NCBI RefSeq assembly: GCF_003206575.1
Contig: NZ_PZJO01000001.1
Location: 274,720-338,719, forward strand
Length of the DNA stretch: 64,000 nucleotides
Direction of reading: 5' to 3'
Origin: Salinicola endophyticus
Lineage (GTDB): Bacteria; Pseudomonadota; Gammaproteobacteria; Pseudomonadales; Halomonadaceae
Shown here: piece after piece, positions 1-11,003 of the stretch
Position numbering within the stretch: position 1 is the stretch's first letter
Layout of the letters: each line of letters starts with the position of its first letter
The notes under the pieces: model-generated
Told to the model about the DNA's origin: nothing
Databases searched by the model: none
The model's input: the letters and a program-made list of their open reading frames with translations, nothing else
Made by a program: the position numbers and the translations under genes

Positions 1-858
1 ATTCACTCGGTGGTCGACACCGGCAACCAGATCCTACTGCTGCTCGGCATGCAGCGGGCCAAGCGGCCACCCAGCGAGCAGTTCCCGTTCGGCCATGGCA
101 AGGAGGTCTACTTCTGGAGCTTCGTGGTCGCGCTGCTGATCTTTGCGGTGGGCTCCGGGGTCTCGCTCTACGAAGGGGTGGTGCACATTATTCACCCCGA
201 GCCGATCGAATCCCCGCTGATCAACTACATCGTCCTGGGCCTCGGCATTCTCTTCGAGGGCGCCTCCTGGGCCTTCGCGCTCCACGCCTTTCGCAAGACC
301 AAGGGCAAGTGGGGCTATCTCGAAGCGGTCCACCGCGGCAAGGACCCGTCGATGTTCGTGGTAGTGTTCGAGGACTCCGCCGCCCTGCTCGGCCTGCTGG
401 TCGCCATGGCCGGGATCGGCCTCAGTCAGTGGACCGGGCTGGCCATCTTCGATGGCATCGCCTCGGTGGTCATCGGGTTGATTCTCGGCGGCACCGCGAT
501 CTGGCTGGCGATGGAGACCAAGGGGCTACTGATCGGCGAAGCGGCCAACCGCCATGTGGTCGACGACATTCGCCAGCTTTCGCGTGACGCCGAAGGGATC
601 GAGCAGGTCAACGAGGTGCTGACCATGCACATGGGCCCGGACTTCGTCCTGGTCAATCTGAGCGTGCGTTTCGCGCGTAACGCCCGGGCGGAGCAGATCG
701 AACGCACCATTGTCGAGCTCGACCGCAAGATCAAGCAGCGCCATGACGCGGTCAAGCGCATCTTCGTCGAGGCCGAGGCGCGCGCCGGGGTGGACAACAG
801 AGCGCAAGAGAACAAGCCCGGCGGCGGCGGTGGCGAGATGCCCGCCCCTGCCGGCTGA
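1..858 (+). CDS. Cation diffusion facilitator (CDF) transporter, 5' end cut by window
   Basis: The open frame runs in from the window edge; the codons before the first GTG at 10 read IHS, continuing the usual CDF motif IHSVVDTGNQ, so the true start lies upstream. The family exports divalent metals (Zn, Co, Fe, Mn) through the inner membrane in exchange for protons. Three to four hydrophobic segments are visible (fragment residues about 38-60, 70-93, 115-140 and 145-168), followed by a cytoplasmic domain containing HMGPD. The later metal site reads FEDSAALLG, where classic zinc exporters have HxxxD. That resembles the ZNT9-like subgroup, so the metal cannot be named. The C-terminal tail is rich in Gly and Pro. 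Confidence 0.88.
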   Translation: MHSVVDTGNQILLLLGMQRAKRPPSEQFPFGHGKEVYFWSFVVALLIFAVGSGVSLYEGVVHIIHPEPIESPLINYIVLGLGILFEGASWAFALHAFRKTKGKWGYLEAVHRGKDPSMFVVVFEDSAALLGLLVAMAGIGLSQWTGLAIFDGIASVVIGLILGGTAIWLAMETKGLLIGEAANRHVVDDIRQLSRDAEGIEQVNEVLTMHMGPDFVLVNLSVRFARNARAEQIERTIVELDRKIKQRHDAVKRIFVEAEARAGVDNRAQENKPGGGGGEMPAPAG

Positions 859-899
859 TACCGCGGCGTCACGCCGGGCCGTACCCCTCCGCCGGACAT

Positions 900-937
900 A
901 AAAAAACCGCCCCCGACGTCAGGCGCCGGAGGCGGTT
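900..937 (-). terminator. Rho-independent terminator of the cold-shock-domain gene
   Basis: Arms AACCGCC at 905-911 and GGCGGTT at 931-937 can pair. Read on the minus strand the stem is followed by a run of seven T (positions 906-900). It lies 27 bases beyond the stop of the minus-strand gene and also separates it from the convergent CDF gene. Confidence 0.8.
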
Positions 938-963
938 GGGGTCGTTGAGATGGTGGCTGGTGC

Positions 964-1446
964 TCAGGTGATGACGGTGACGTCGTCGGCCTGCAGCCCG
1001 CGATCGTTCTCGATCACGTGATAGCGCACCTTCTGCCCCTCGGCGAGGGTACGGTGGCCCTTGCCGCGAATGGCGCGGAAGTGGACGAAGACGTCTTCGC
1101 CGCTGGCGCGGGTAATGAAGCCGTAGCCCTTGTTGACGTTGAACCACTTCACTTCGCCCAGCTCGCGGTCGTCGTTCTCGACGTCTGCCAGCATGGCGGC
1201 AGTCACCGCCTTGGGCGTTGCCGGCGACAACAGCGAGACCGTCAGCGTCGCCAGCAGCAGGACAATGAAGACCGCCAGGACCGTGGCCGCATACATTGCC
1301 GAGACACCCTCGACGTTCAGAAACCAGGTGAGATCGGTGGCCAGGACGCTACTGATCAGGGTGATCAGCAGACCGATCAGCAGTGGCGAGGGAATGGAGA
1401 GGAGTAGACTGATCAACGTACAGCGTAGAAAGACCTTGCTATTCAT
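964..1446 (-). CDS. Membrane-anchored cold-shock-domain protein
   Basis: A 160-residue protein whose C-terminal half (about 97-160) is a cold-shock domain with both nucleic-acid-binding motifs, RNP1 (KGYGFI, 106-111) and RNP2 (VFVHF, 119-123). Unlike the 65-70-residue soluble CspA proteins, it starts with two hydrophobic segments (about 8-37 and 49-74) and a short acidic linker (VENDDRELGE). It should therefore present a single-strand RNA/DNA-binding domain at the inner membrane. Cold-shock domains generally melt RNA structure; a membrane-tethered role is inference. It is a single gene with its own terminator and convergent to the CDF transporter. Confidence 0.85.
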   Translation of the reverse strand: MNSKVFLRCTLISLLLSIPSPLLIGLLITLISSVLATDLTWFLNVEGVSAMYAATVLAVFIVLLLATLTVSLLSPATPKAVTAAMLADVENDDRELGEVKWFNVNKGYGFITRASGEDVFVHFRAIRGKGHRTLAEGQKVRYHVIENDRGLQADDVTVIT

Positions 1447-1506
1447 GGATTCTCATATCTCTAGACGTCGGGATAGCGGAACGCGCACCGCCCAGGGGCG
1501 GGCAGG

Positions 1507-1657
1507 TAAGGGAAGCGCTGAATAAATCGCCGAGCGAGATGAAAGACAACGCGCACGGAGCTCAGAAGGCGAGACATAACATGGGGTTAGGCGAGCCTTC
1601 GAGTACCGCGCAACGCAGCCATTCGCTCGTGCAGGCATTTATGCAGTGGTTCCTAAG
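1507..1657. repeat. MITE-like repeat, family A, copy 1
   Basis: About 150 bp with imperfect terminal inverted repeats: GCTGAATAAATC at 1518-1529 faces ATTTATGCAG at 1637-1646. A 25-base core at 1571-1595 is identical to 15471-15495 in copy 2. It has no transposase and is best read as a non-autonomous mobile repeat or a structured intergenic repeat. It fills most of the gap between the cold-shock gene and slyX (1447-1747), which otherwise holds only their divergent promoter region. Confidence 0.75.
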
Positions 1658-1747
1658 GTTGTGATACTGACTACTTGTATTACCAATGACCGGCCTCATA
1701 TAGCGCCGGCTGACGATCCTCGAACAGACATGCCAAAGGTGCCGTGA

Positions 1748-2023
1748 ATGAATGATGAGACACAGCCTTCGAAGTCTAACACGGCAAATCCCGCCTCGCT
1801 CAGGTCGGCCGAGGCGCGCCTGGAGGCGCTGGAGAGTCGTCTGACCTATCAGGAGGATTGGCTGGAAACGCTGGATGCACGGGTGCGTGAGCAGTCCGCC
1901 GAGATCGAGCGGCTGACCCGGATCAACGCCCTGATGCAGCAGCGCCTGCGGGAACAGCGCAGCGCCCTGGATGCCCTCGACGGCGGCAGCGAGAGCGCCC
2001 ACGAGCGCCCACCCCACTACTGA
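1748..2023 (+). CDS. slyX: SlyX family protein
   Basis: A 91-residue, highly charged protein that is almost entirely heptad-like helix from about residue 20 to 75 (repeated LEALESRL, LETLDARV and IERLTRIN patterns), ending in the proline-rich tail HERPPHY that is typical of SlyX. The family is widespread in proteobacteria and is a short coiled coil of unknown molecular role, often near slyD. No slyD is seen here. It is monocistronic and converges with trxB through a shared hairpin. Confidence 0.85.
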   Translation: MNDETQPSKSNTANPASLRSAEARLEALESRLTYQEDWLETLDARVREQSAEIERLTRINALMQQRLREQRSALDALDGGSESAHERPPHY

Positions 2024-2094
2024 GCGCAGCGGCTAGGCGGGCGCCTCTCGGCGCTCGCAGCGGTCGTCCCCCGACGGGGTGCCCTATCTAACGC

Positions 2095-2122
2095 AAGCGG
2101 CCCGGCAAATGCCGGGCCGCTT
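2095..2122. terminator. Bidirectional hairpin between slyX and trxB
   Basis: A perfect 12-bp inverted repeat (AAGCGGCCCGGC / GCCGGGCCGCTT) with a four-base AAAT loop lies in the convergent gap. The T-rich sequence on the plus side is short (TTGTCGTTT), so efficiency is uncertain, but stem and location fit a shared terminator. Confidence 0.7.
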
Positions 2123-2156
2123 GTCGTTTACCGCCGCGCCATGCGCAGCGGCGCCA

Positions 2157-3293
<1,137 letters not shown>

Positions 3294-3896
3294 TTACAGA
3301 TGGTCGGCGTGGGCGCCGAGGTACTTGGCCACGCCTTCGGCGGTGTCCTTCATACCTTCCTGGCCCTCTTCCCAGCCCGCCGGGCACACTTCGCCGTGGG
3401 TCTGGTGATACTTGAGCGCCTTGACCATGCGCAGCATCTCGTCGACGTTGCGGCCCAGCGGCAGGTTGTTGACCGTCTGGTGCTGTACCACACCCTCTTC
3501 GTCGATCAGGAAGGAGGCGCGCAGGGCAACGCCGGCTTCCGGATGCTCGATGCCGTAGGCCTGGCAGATCTCGTGCTTGACGTCAGCCACCACCGGGAAG
3601 CCGACTTCGCCGATGCCACCGGCGTCCGGAGAGGTCTTGCGCCAGGCGTAGTGGGTGAACTGGGAGTCGATCGAGGCCCCGATCACTTCCACGCCGAGCT
3701 CCTTGAACTGCGCCAGACGGTTGTCGTGCGCGATGATCTCGGACGGGCAGACAAAAGTGAAGTCCAGCGGCCAGAAGAACAGCACGCGCAGCTTGCCGTT
3801 GGTCTCGGAGAGCCGGAAATCGTCCTTGATGGCACCGTCGGGCATGACCGCAGCGGCTTCGAAATCCGGGGCTTGGCGTCCTACGAGTACACTCAT
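3294..3896 (-). CDS. Typical 2-Cys peroxiredoxin (AhpC/TSA family)
   Basis: A 200-residue thiol peroxidase that reduces hydrogen peroxide and organic peroxides. The peroxidatic cysteine is C50 in FTFVCPSE and the resolving cysteine is C171 in GEVCPAGW, near the C terminus, as in typical 2-Cys enzymes. The GGIGEV and WRKTSP segments also fit the family. Recycling is presumably by thioredoxin, since trxB is adjacent, or by AhpF, which is not in the window. A good Shine-Dalgarno precedes the ATG (AGGAGAAGCCC). An OxyR-like spacing pattern lies upstream (3978-4014). Confidence 0.93.
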   Translation of the reverse strand: MSVLVGRQAPDFEAAAVMPDGAIKDDFRLSETNGKLRVLFFWPLDFTFVCPSEIIAHDNRLAQFKELGVEVIGASIDSQFTHYAWRKTSPDAGGIGEVGFPVVADVKHEICQAYGIEHPEAGVALRASFLIDEEGVVQHQTVNNLPLGRNVDEMLRMVKALKYHQTHGEVCPAGWEEGQEGMKDTAEGVAKYLGAHADHL

Positions 3897-3977
3897 GGGC
3901 TTCTCCTGTCGTAGCGTGGGTGGGGAGTAGAGAAATCGAAGCCGATTAGACTAACGACTGACTCCTTGATACTTCAA

Positions 3978-4014
3978 TTTAATTGCCACAATCAAGGATA
4001 TAGGCAATCACTAT
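3978..4014 (-). promoter_or_regulatory. Candidate OxyR binding site upstream of the peroxiredoxin
   Basis: Read on the minus strand the pattern is ATAG-N7-CTAT-N7-ATTG-N7-TAAA. The first half matches the published OxyR consensus (ATAG-N7-CTAT repeated) exactly and the second half is degenerate. It lies about 80-118 bases before the peroxiredoxin start. A possible promoter follows (TTGAAG, then TTAGTC or TAGTCT at 17-18 bases). The match is by eye only. Confidence 0.42.
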
Positions 4015-4056
4015 CGATCATGTGACGTCGGCGTCCGTGTCGCCGACCGCCGTCAC

Positions 4057-4266
4057 CTATAGCACGTCATCGTCGGTGGCCAGGGTGACTGTCTCCAGCT
4101 CCCCCTCGGCATCCACGTCGACGCGCAATTGAATCGGCTGGCAGCACACCGCGCAATCTTCCCAGGTCACGTGGCCGCCAGCACTCACGTCGAGCAGCAG
4201 CGTGAATGGCGCATCGCAGTAGGGGCAGTGCACCGGCCATTCGCGTAGCGCTTCATATGCCATCAC
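4057..4266 (-). CDS. CPXCG motif-containing cysteine-rich protein
   Basis: A 69-residue small protein with paired cysteines (C14 and C17 in HCPYC; C38, C41 and C42 in DCAVCC), the layout of the CPXCG zinc-ribbon-like family. The C-terminal half is acidic. The function of the family is unknown; a structural zinc site is likely. It is divergent from acnA across a 394-bp gap. Two ATGs lie at the start (4266 and 4263), and either may be used. Confidence 0.8.
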   Translation of the reverse strand: MMAYEALREWPVHCPYCDAPFTLLLDVSAGGHVTWEDCAVCCQPIQLRVDVDAEGELETVTLATDDDVL

Positions 4267-4660
4267 GCCTCCTCATCCATGCCATCACGACACTTTCGCG
4301 TCGTCACCGACGCCATCGTCGCGGGCTGCATCGTCGCTGAGCTGAGCTAAGCTTGAATTGGTGTCGGCAGGCGCGACTTTCAAGGCCCCACTGCCATCGG
4401 CGTGCAGACGATCGAGAGGCGCGCGGGATTGAAAAGACATGCTATGGTGCCCATGCTTATTGTCGACAACTTTGTATCGACCGCGTCATGTCGCAGAAAC
4501 GACCCCACGCAAAGATTGGAAAATGTATAGAGCGCGCCGCCAAGACGGCCGCCAGCCAGGAGCCCCCGACGGCCACGATGCCGTCGGACCGTCGCTAAGG
4601 AACCGGACCGGCAGCCATCGAAAGATCCATGGCCGCGCCGCCCAATGAGGAGGATGATCC
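4267..4660 (+). promoter_or_regulatory. Divergent regulatory region upstream of acnA with a TTGTCGACAA palindrome
   Basis: No convincing gene lies in these 394 bases. A perfect 10-bp palindrome, TTGTCGACAA at 4460-4469, sits about 190 bases before the acnA start, downstream of a possible -35 (TTGAAA, 4429-4434). Such TTGT-ACAA palindromes are typical of GntR/FadR-type repressor operators. The acnA start codon at 4661 has an AGGAGGATGATCC Shine-Dalgarno region. The promoter assignment is tentative. Confidence 0.4.
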
Positions 4661-7423
<2,763 letters not shown>

Positions 7424-7441
7424 GGCGTTGACGCCTCGCTG

Positions 7442-8203
7442 CTACAGAGCCCCGTCGGCCCCCTGGGTCGGCGGGGCTTTTTCATCGGCAGGCCGTGCGG
7501 CCAGCCAGCACTCGAGATCGTGCTGCGCGGTCTCCAGCCTCTCCAGGTTGAGCGTACGCGTGGAGATCGCCCGCGACAGCGCGCGCACGCGCTTGTTGAG
7601 CCCCGGCAGCGCCTGCTCCTCGCCGTTGACCCCGAGCTTGTCGTAGAGCGTCAGCAGTCGATTCTGCACCGTGCGCAGCGACAACCCCTGACGCTCGGCG
7701 ATCAGCCGGTCCTGCAGCCCCAGGGCGAGATCCAGCAGGACCGCATACTCGCTCTGGCTGAGCGAGTGTCGCGGCGAGGCGCTGCGCCGGCGCAGGCGCT
7801 GGATCTCGCGATCCATCATCACCTGCCCTTCCAGCAGCACTGCCCGCAGCACCAGCTTGAGACGCTCGCGGCTGGCGGTCTTGAGCACGTAGCCATAGGC
7901 GCTGTGGGCCGGCACGATGTCGGCGACCCCGCGCAGATAGGCCTCGTCGGAGTAGTTGGACCAGAACAGGATGCGGGTGCGCGGGCGTTCGTGCCAGATG
8001 GTGCGTGCGGCCTCGATGCCGTTGCGCCGCGCCATCTGCAGGTCCATCACCACCGCCTCGAAGCGCCCGGCGCGCGCCGCCGCTTCGCCCTGCAACCCGT
8101 CCTGGACGTGCAGCGTCTCGGTCACCTCCGGCAGCGCCTCGGCGATCACCCCCTGCAGGAAGGAGGCGTGGAACTGATCATCCTCCACCACCAGGATCTT
8201 CAT
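7442..8203 (-). CDS. Response regulator with HTH output domain
   Basis: A 253-residue two-component regulator. The receiver domain (about 1-125) has the acidic pair at E7/D8/D9, the phospho-acceptor D54 in VVMDLQ, S82 at the switch position and K108 in YVLKTAS. The output half has a NarL/LuxR-like helix-turn-helix (about 150-200, SQSEYAVLLDLALG...RTVQNRL), although the first helix departs from the usual LTxRE opening. The start ATG overlaps the stop of the upstream kinase by 4 bases, so the two are cotranscribed and translationally coupled. The divergent ABC operon is its likely target (inference). Confidence 0.88.
   Translation of the reverse strand: MKILVVEDDQFHASFLQGVIAEALPEVTETLHVQDGLQGEAAARAGRFEAVVMDLQMARRNGIEAARTIWHERPRTRILFWSNYSDEAYLRGVADIVPAHSAYGYVLKTASRERLKLVLRAVLLEGQVMMDREIQRLRRRSASPRHSLSQSEYAVLLDLALGLQDRLIAERQGLSLRTVQNRLLTLYDKLGVNGEEQALPGLNKRVRALSRAISTRTLNLERLETAQHDLECWLAARPADEKAPPTQGADGAL
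7448..7482 (+). terminator. acnA terminator, overlapping the 3' end of the facing regulator gene
   Basis: A 13-pair stem (two G-U pairs), with arms beginning AGCCCCG and ending CGGGGCT, around a CCCTG loop. It is followed by TTTTT on the plus strand and starts 25 bases after the acnA stop. It lies inside the last codons of the minus-strand response regulator (stop at 7442). Confidence 0.85.
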
Positions 8204-9444
8204 GCGGCGATCTCCCTCGGCGGCAGCGCCAGACGCACCGCGACCCGGGTGCCGACGTGCTCGAAGATATCCAGGGTGGCACCGATCAGCCGCGCCCGGG
8301 TGCGCATGTGGACCAGCCCGGACTGACGCGTGCCGGCATTGGCGAGCCCCTGGCCATCGTCATCCACGCTGACGCACAGGGTGTTCTCGGCCGCCAGCGT
8401 CACATGCACCTCGATGCGCTCGGCGCGGGCATGTCTCGCGGCATTGTTGATCGCCTCCTGGACGATGCGATAGAGCGCGGTGCGGGTCTCCCCGGGCAAC
8501 CGGTCAGGGGCGCCCGCGGTGAGATCCTCGACCAGGATCTGGATGCGCTCGCCCTCGGTGGCTCGCTCCAGATGATCGCGTACCGCATGGTGGAAGCCGA
8601 ACAGATCGAGCAGCTTGGGCGCGGTGCGATCGATGATGCAGCGCAGGTCGTCGATGCTCTGGGCCAGCGCCTGCGCCAGTGCCTCGCGGCTGGGCGGTGG
8701 CCCCGCGCCCTCGAGCTCGCGCAGCAGGCGGGTCAGATCGGCCAGGGTCTGGTCGTGCAGGTCCATGCCGATGCGCTGCCGCGCCTGCTCCAGCGCCTGG
8801 GTCAACTGCAGCGACCCCTGGCGCAGCCACTCCTCGCTGGCCTGGGTCTGACTGCGACCGTGGGCCTGCTGGCGCAGCTCGGCGGCGCCGTGCAGGGCGT
8901 GGAACACCGGCGCCAGCGGTGCCGCCAGACGCTGGATCAGGGCCACGTCGGCGGCCTCGAAGTGGTCGGCCTCGCGATGCGAGACGCTCAACGCACCGAT
9001 CACCTGGCCACCGCTGCGCAGCGCCACGTGCACCCGGCTGCGTAGTTGATGAGCGAAGATCGGCTCGCAGCAGGCGCCGGCGAAGATCTGTCGCGGATCG
9101 AGCAGCGCGTTGGCGCTGACCATCAGCGGCACAGAGCCGTCGAGCACCGAGCGGATCGGCGAGCAGTCGAGCCGCGTACGTCGCGCCGACCAGTGGGTGC
9201 TGATGCCCACTTCATAGCTCACCGACCACTCGGGCCCGTCGTGGAGGCAGACATCGGCATGGGTGAATGGCAGCAGCGGCGTCAGCGCCTCGGCGACCCG
9301 ATCGAGCGCGCCCTGGATATCGCTCGCCGCACCCAGCAGTGCGGGAAGCCGCAGCAGCAGCGCGGTGACCGCGGCCTCACGCGCCGCCGAGGTCTCGCCG
9401 GGCGGCGTCGCTGCCAGGGGCTGGGGGGTGGTCGTCTCGCTCAC
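8200..9444 (-). CDS. GAF-domain sensor histidine kinase
   Basis: A 414-residue soluble kinase with no membrane segments, so it should sense a cytoplasmic signal. The GAF domain spans about 28-190 and contains an adjacent Cys pair (C125/C126). The dimerisation/phospho-acceptor helix carries H230 in RIGMDLHDQ, as in the HisKA_3 (NarX/DesK) group. The ATP-binding domain follows (EAINNAARHA, DDDGQGL). The open frame extends to 9579, but the GTG at 9444 has a strong Shine-Dalgarno (GAGAGAGGAG) and the upstream extension is low-complexity, so 9444 is preferred. It is paired with the response regulator and divergent from a sugar ABC operon. Confidence 0.88.
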   Translation of the reverse strand: MSETTTPQPLAATPPGETSAAREAAVTALLLRLPALLGAASDIQGALDRVAEALTPLLPFTHADVCLHDGPEWSVSYEVGISTHWSARRTRLDCSPIRSVLDGSVPLMVSANALLDPRQIFAGACCEPIFAHQLRSRVHVALRSGGQVIGALSVSHREADHFEAADVALIQRLAAPLAPVFHALHGAAELRQQAHGRSQTQASEEWLRQGSLQLTQALEQARQRIGMDLHDQTLADLTRLLRELEGAGPPPSREALAQALAQSIDDLRCIIDRTAPKLLDLFGFHHAVRDHLERATEGERIQILVEDLTAGAPDRLPGETRTALYRIVQEAINNAARHARAERIEVHVTLAAENTLCVSVDDDGQGLANAGTRQSGLVHMRTRARLIGATLDIFEHVGTRVAVRLALPPREIAA

Positions 9445-9800
9445 GCCGAACTCCTCTCTCTCATGTCCTGCTTGGCCCGAACGGCCTGTAGGGCCCAGGA
9501 GACCTGCAGGGCCATGGGACGTGCACGCACCCGGACGCGTGAATCTCGGGCACGAACCGGACGCCGGGGCGACCAGCATAGCGGTATCGCCGGCGCCTTC
9601 CCCTCATCCTTAAGTTGAGGACCAAACTGCGGGAACCCGCAGCATTTGTGCGGGGGGCCGCCTTTACACCTCAGGCCGCCACGCCCAACCATGGATCCAC
9701 CTGGACACGCGTCCAATACCACGCCCCGCCCGGGGCGATTTCCGCACCGCCAGCGCGACCCGATCGCGACGGCGGGCGGCAGGAGAGATGGGAGCCGAGC
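9445..9800 (+). promoter_or_regulatory. Divergent control region between the two-component pair and the sugar ABC operon
   Basis: A 356-bp non-coding stretch. It holds a perfect inverted repeat CTGCGGG-AA-CCCGCAG at 9627-9642, flanked by CAAA and TTTG, and a second looser one (CCTCA...TGAGG, 9602-9620). Either could be an operator for the neighbouring response regulator. No clear sigma-70 promoter could be fixed by eye. Confidence 0.4.
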
Positions 9801-11003
9801 ATGACCCCGGATAACGACAAACGGCGCTGGCGGGCCGGCCTGCTGGGGCTGGCCCTGAGTGCCGCGGCGCTGAGCGCGCACGCCGACACCCGTGGTGAGA
9901 CAGCAGCCTCGCCGCAGAGCCCAGCCCGGACTCAGGTCGAAGGCCAAACCCAGGCCCCACCTCAGGAGAGTGCGACCGCGGACAAGCGCATCGCACTGTC
10001 CAACAACTACGCCGGCAACGCCTGGCGCCAGCAGATGCTCGCCGCCTGGCAGGCGCAGACCGCGCCGGCGGTCAAGACGGGTGTGGTCGCCGCAGCCGAT
10101 GCCTTCACCATCGCCGAGAACCAGCCCACCGATCAGGCCGCCCAGATCCAGAATCTGATCCTGCAGGGCTACGACGCCATCGTGATCGACGCCGCCTCGA
10201 CCACCGCCCTCAATGGCGCGGTGCAGGAGGCCTGCGACGCCGGCGTGGTAGTGGTCTCGTTCGACGGCATCGTCACCGCCCCCTGCGCCTGGAAGATCGT
10301 CAACGACTTCCACGCCTGGGGCCGAGAGCAGGTCGACTACATGGCCAAGCGCTTCCCCGACGGCGCCAACCTGCTCGAGGTGCGCGGGCTGCCGGGCACC
10401 TTCGTCGACGACGATCTGCATCAGGGCATCGTCGACGAGCTCAAGCACTATCCCAAGCTGCATATCGTCTCCTCGGTGGAGGGTGACTGGGCCCAGGACG
10501 TGACCCAGCAGGCAGTGGCCGGTGTACTCCCCTCCCTGCCGCACATCGACGGCGTGCTCAACCAGGGCGGCGAGGCCTACGGCGTGGCCCAGGCATTCCG
10601 CGCCTCGCAGCGCGAGATGCCGGTGATCATCTTCTCCAACGCCCAGGACGAGCTGGCGTGGTGGGCCGAGCAGCACCGCAAAAACGGCTACCAGAGCATC
10701 GCCATCTCCAATGCCCCCGGCATCGCCGTGGTCGCCTTCTGGGTGGCACAACGTATTCTCGCCGGCGAAGACGTACCCAAACAGCTGACGGTGCCGCTCT
10801 ATCACATCCGCCAGGACCAGCTCTCCGAGGTGCTGGCGCATACGCCCAAGGGATCGGTCGCCGACCAGATCTTCACCCGTGCCGACGTCGAAAAGCTGAT
10901 CCAGCAAACCCGAAAGGCGGCGGCACCGGGTACCGAAGCGGCCACCGCACCCGCGCAGACCAGCGCCGCGACCCCGGCCCCCGCTCAGGAGCCCAAACCA
11001 TGA
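9801..11003 (+). CDS. Sugar ABC transporter periplasmic substrate-binding protein
   Basis: A 400-residue Peripla_BP_4-type (ribose-binding-like) protein. A Sec signal peptide spans about 1-28 ([22 protein letters not shown]), followed by a Gln/Thr/Ala-rich linker to about 55. The binding domain follows, with typical motifs ([44 protein letters not shown]). The tail from about 375 is Ala/Pro-rich. The ATG at 9801 follows a purine-rich AGGAGAGATGGGAG region. The last bases overlap the start of the ATPase gene (ATGA). The sugar is unknown; the lactonase in the operon suggests an aldose that is oxidised after entry. Confidence 0.88.
   Translation: MTPDNDKRRWRAGLLGLALSAAALSAHADTRGETAASPQSPARTQVEGQTQAPPQESATADKRIALSNNYAGNAWRQQMLAAWQAQTAPAVKTGVVAAADAFTIAENQPTDQAAQIQNLILQGYDAIVIDAASTTALNGAVQEACDAGVVVVSFDGIVTAPCAWKIVNDFHAWGREQVDYMAKRFPDGANLLEVRGLPGTFVDDDLHQGIVDELKHYPKLHIVSSVEGDWAQDVTQQAVAGVLPSLPHIDGVLNQGGEAYGVAQAFRASQREMPVIIFSNAQDELAWWAEQHRKNGYQSIAISNAPGIAVVAFWVAQRILAGEDVPKQLTVPLYHIRQDQLSEVLAHTPKGSVADQIFTRADVEKLIQQTRKAAAPGTEAATAPAQTSAATPAPAQEPKP

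Noticed and set aside
1453-1638. Small minus-strand protein with RLTPCYVS motif
   Set aside because: The similar peptide at 15.4 kb is explained by the shared DNA repeat; there is no ribosome site, and the two peptides differ where the DNA is not constrained by the repeat.
9441-10907. A 488-codon open frame antisense to the sugar-binding protein
   Set aside because: Same shadow effect; the plus-strand gene has a signal peptide, ribosome site and family motifs.
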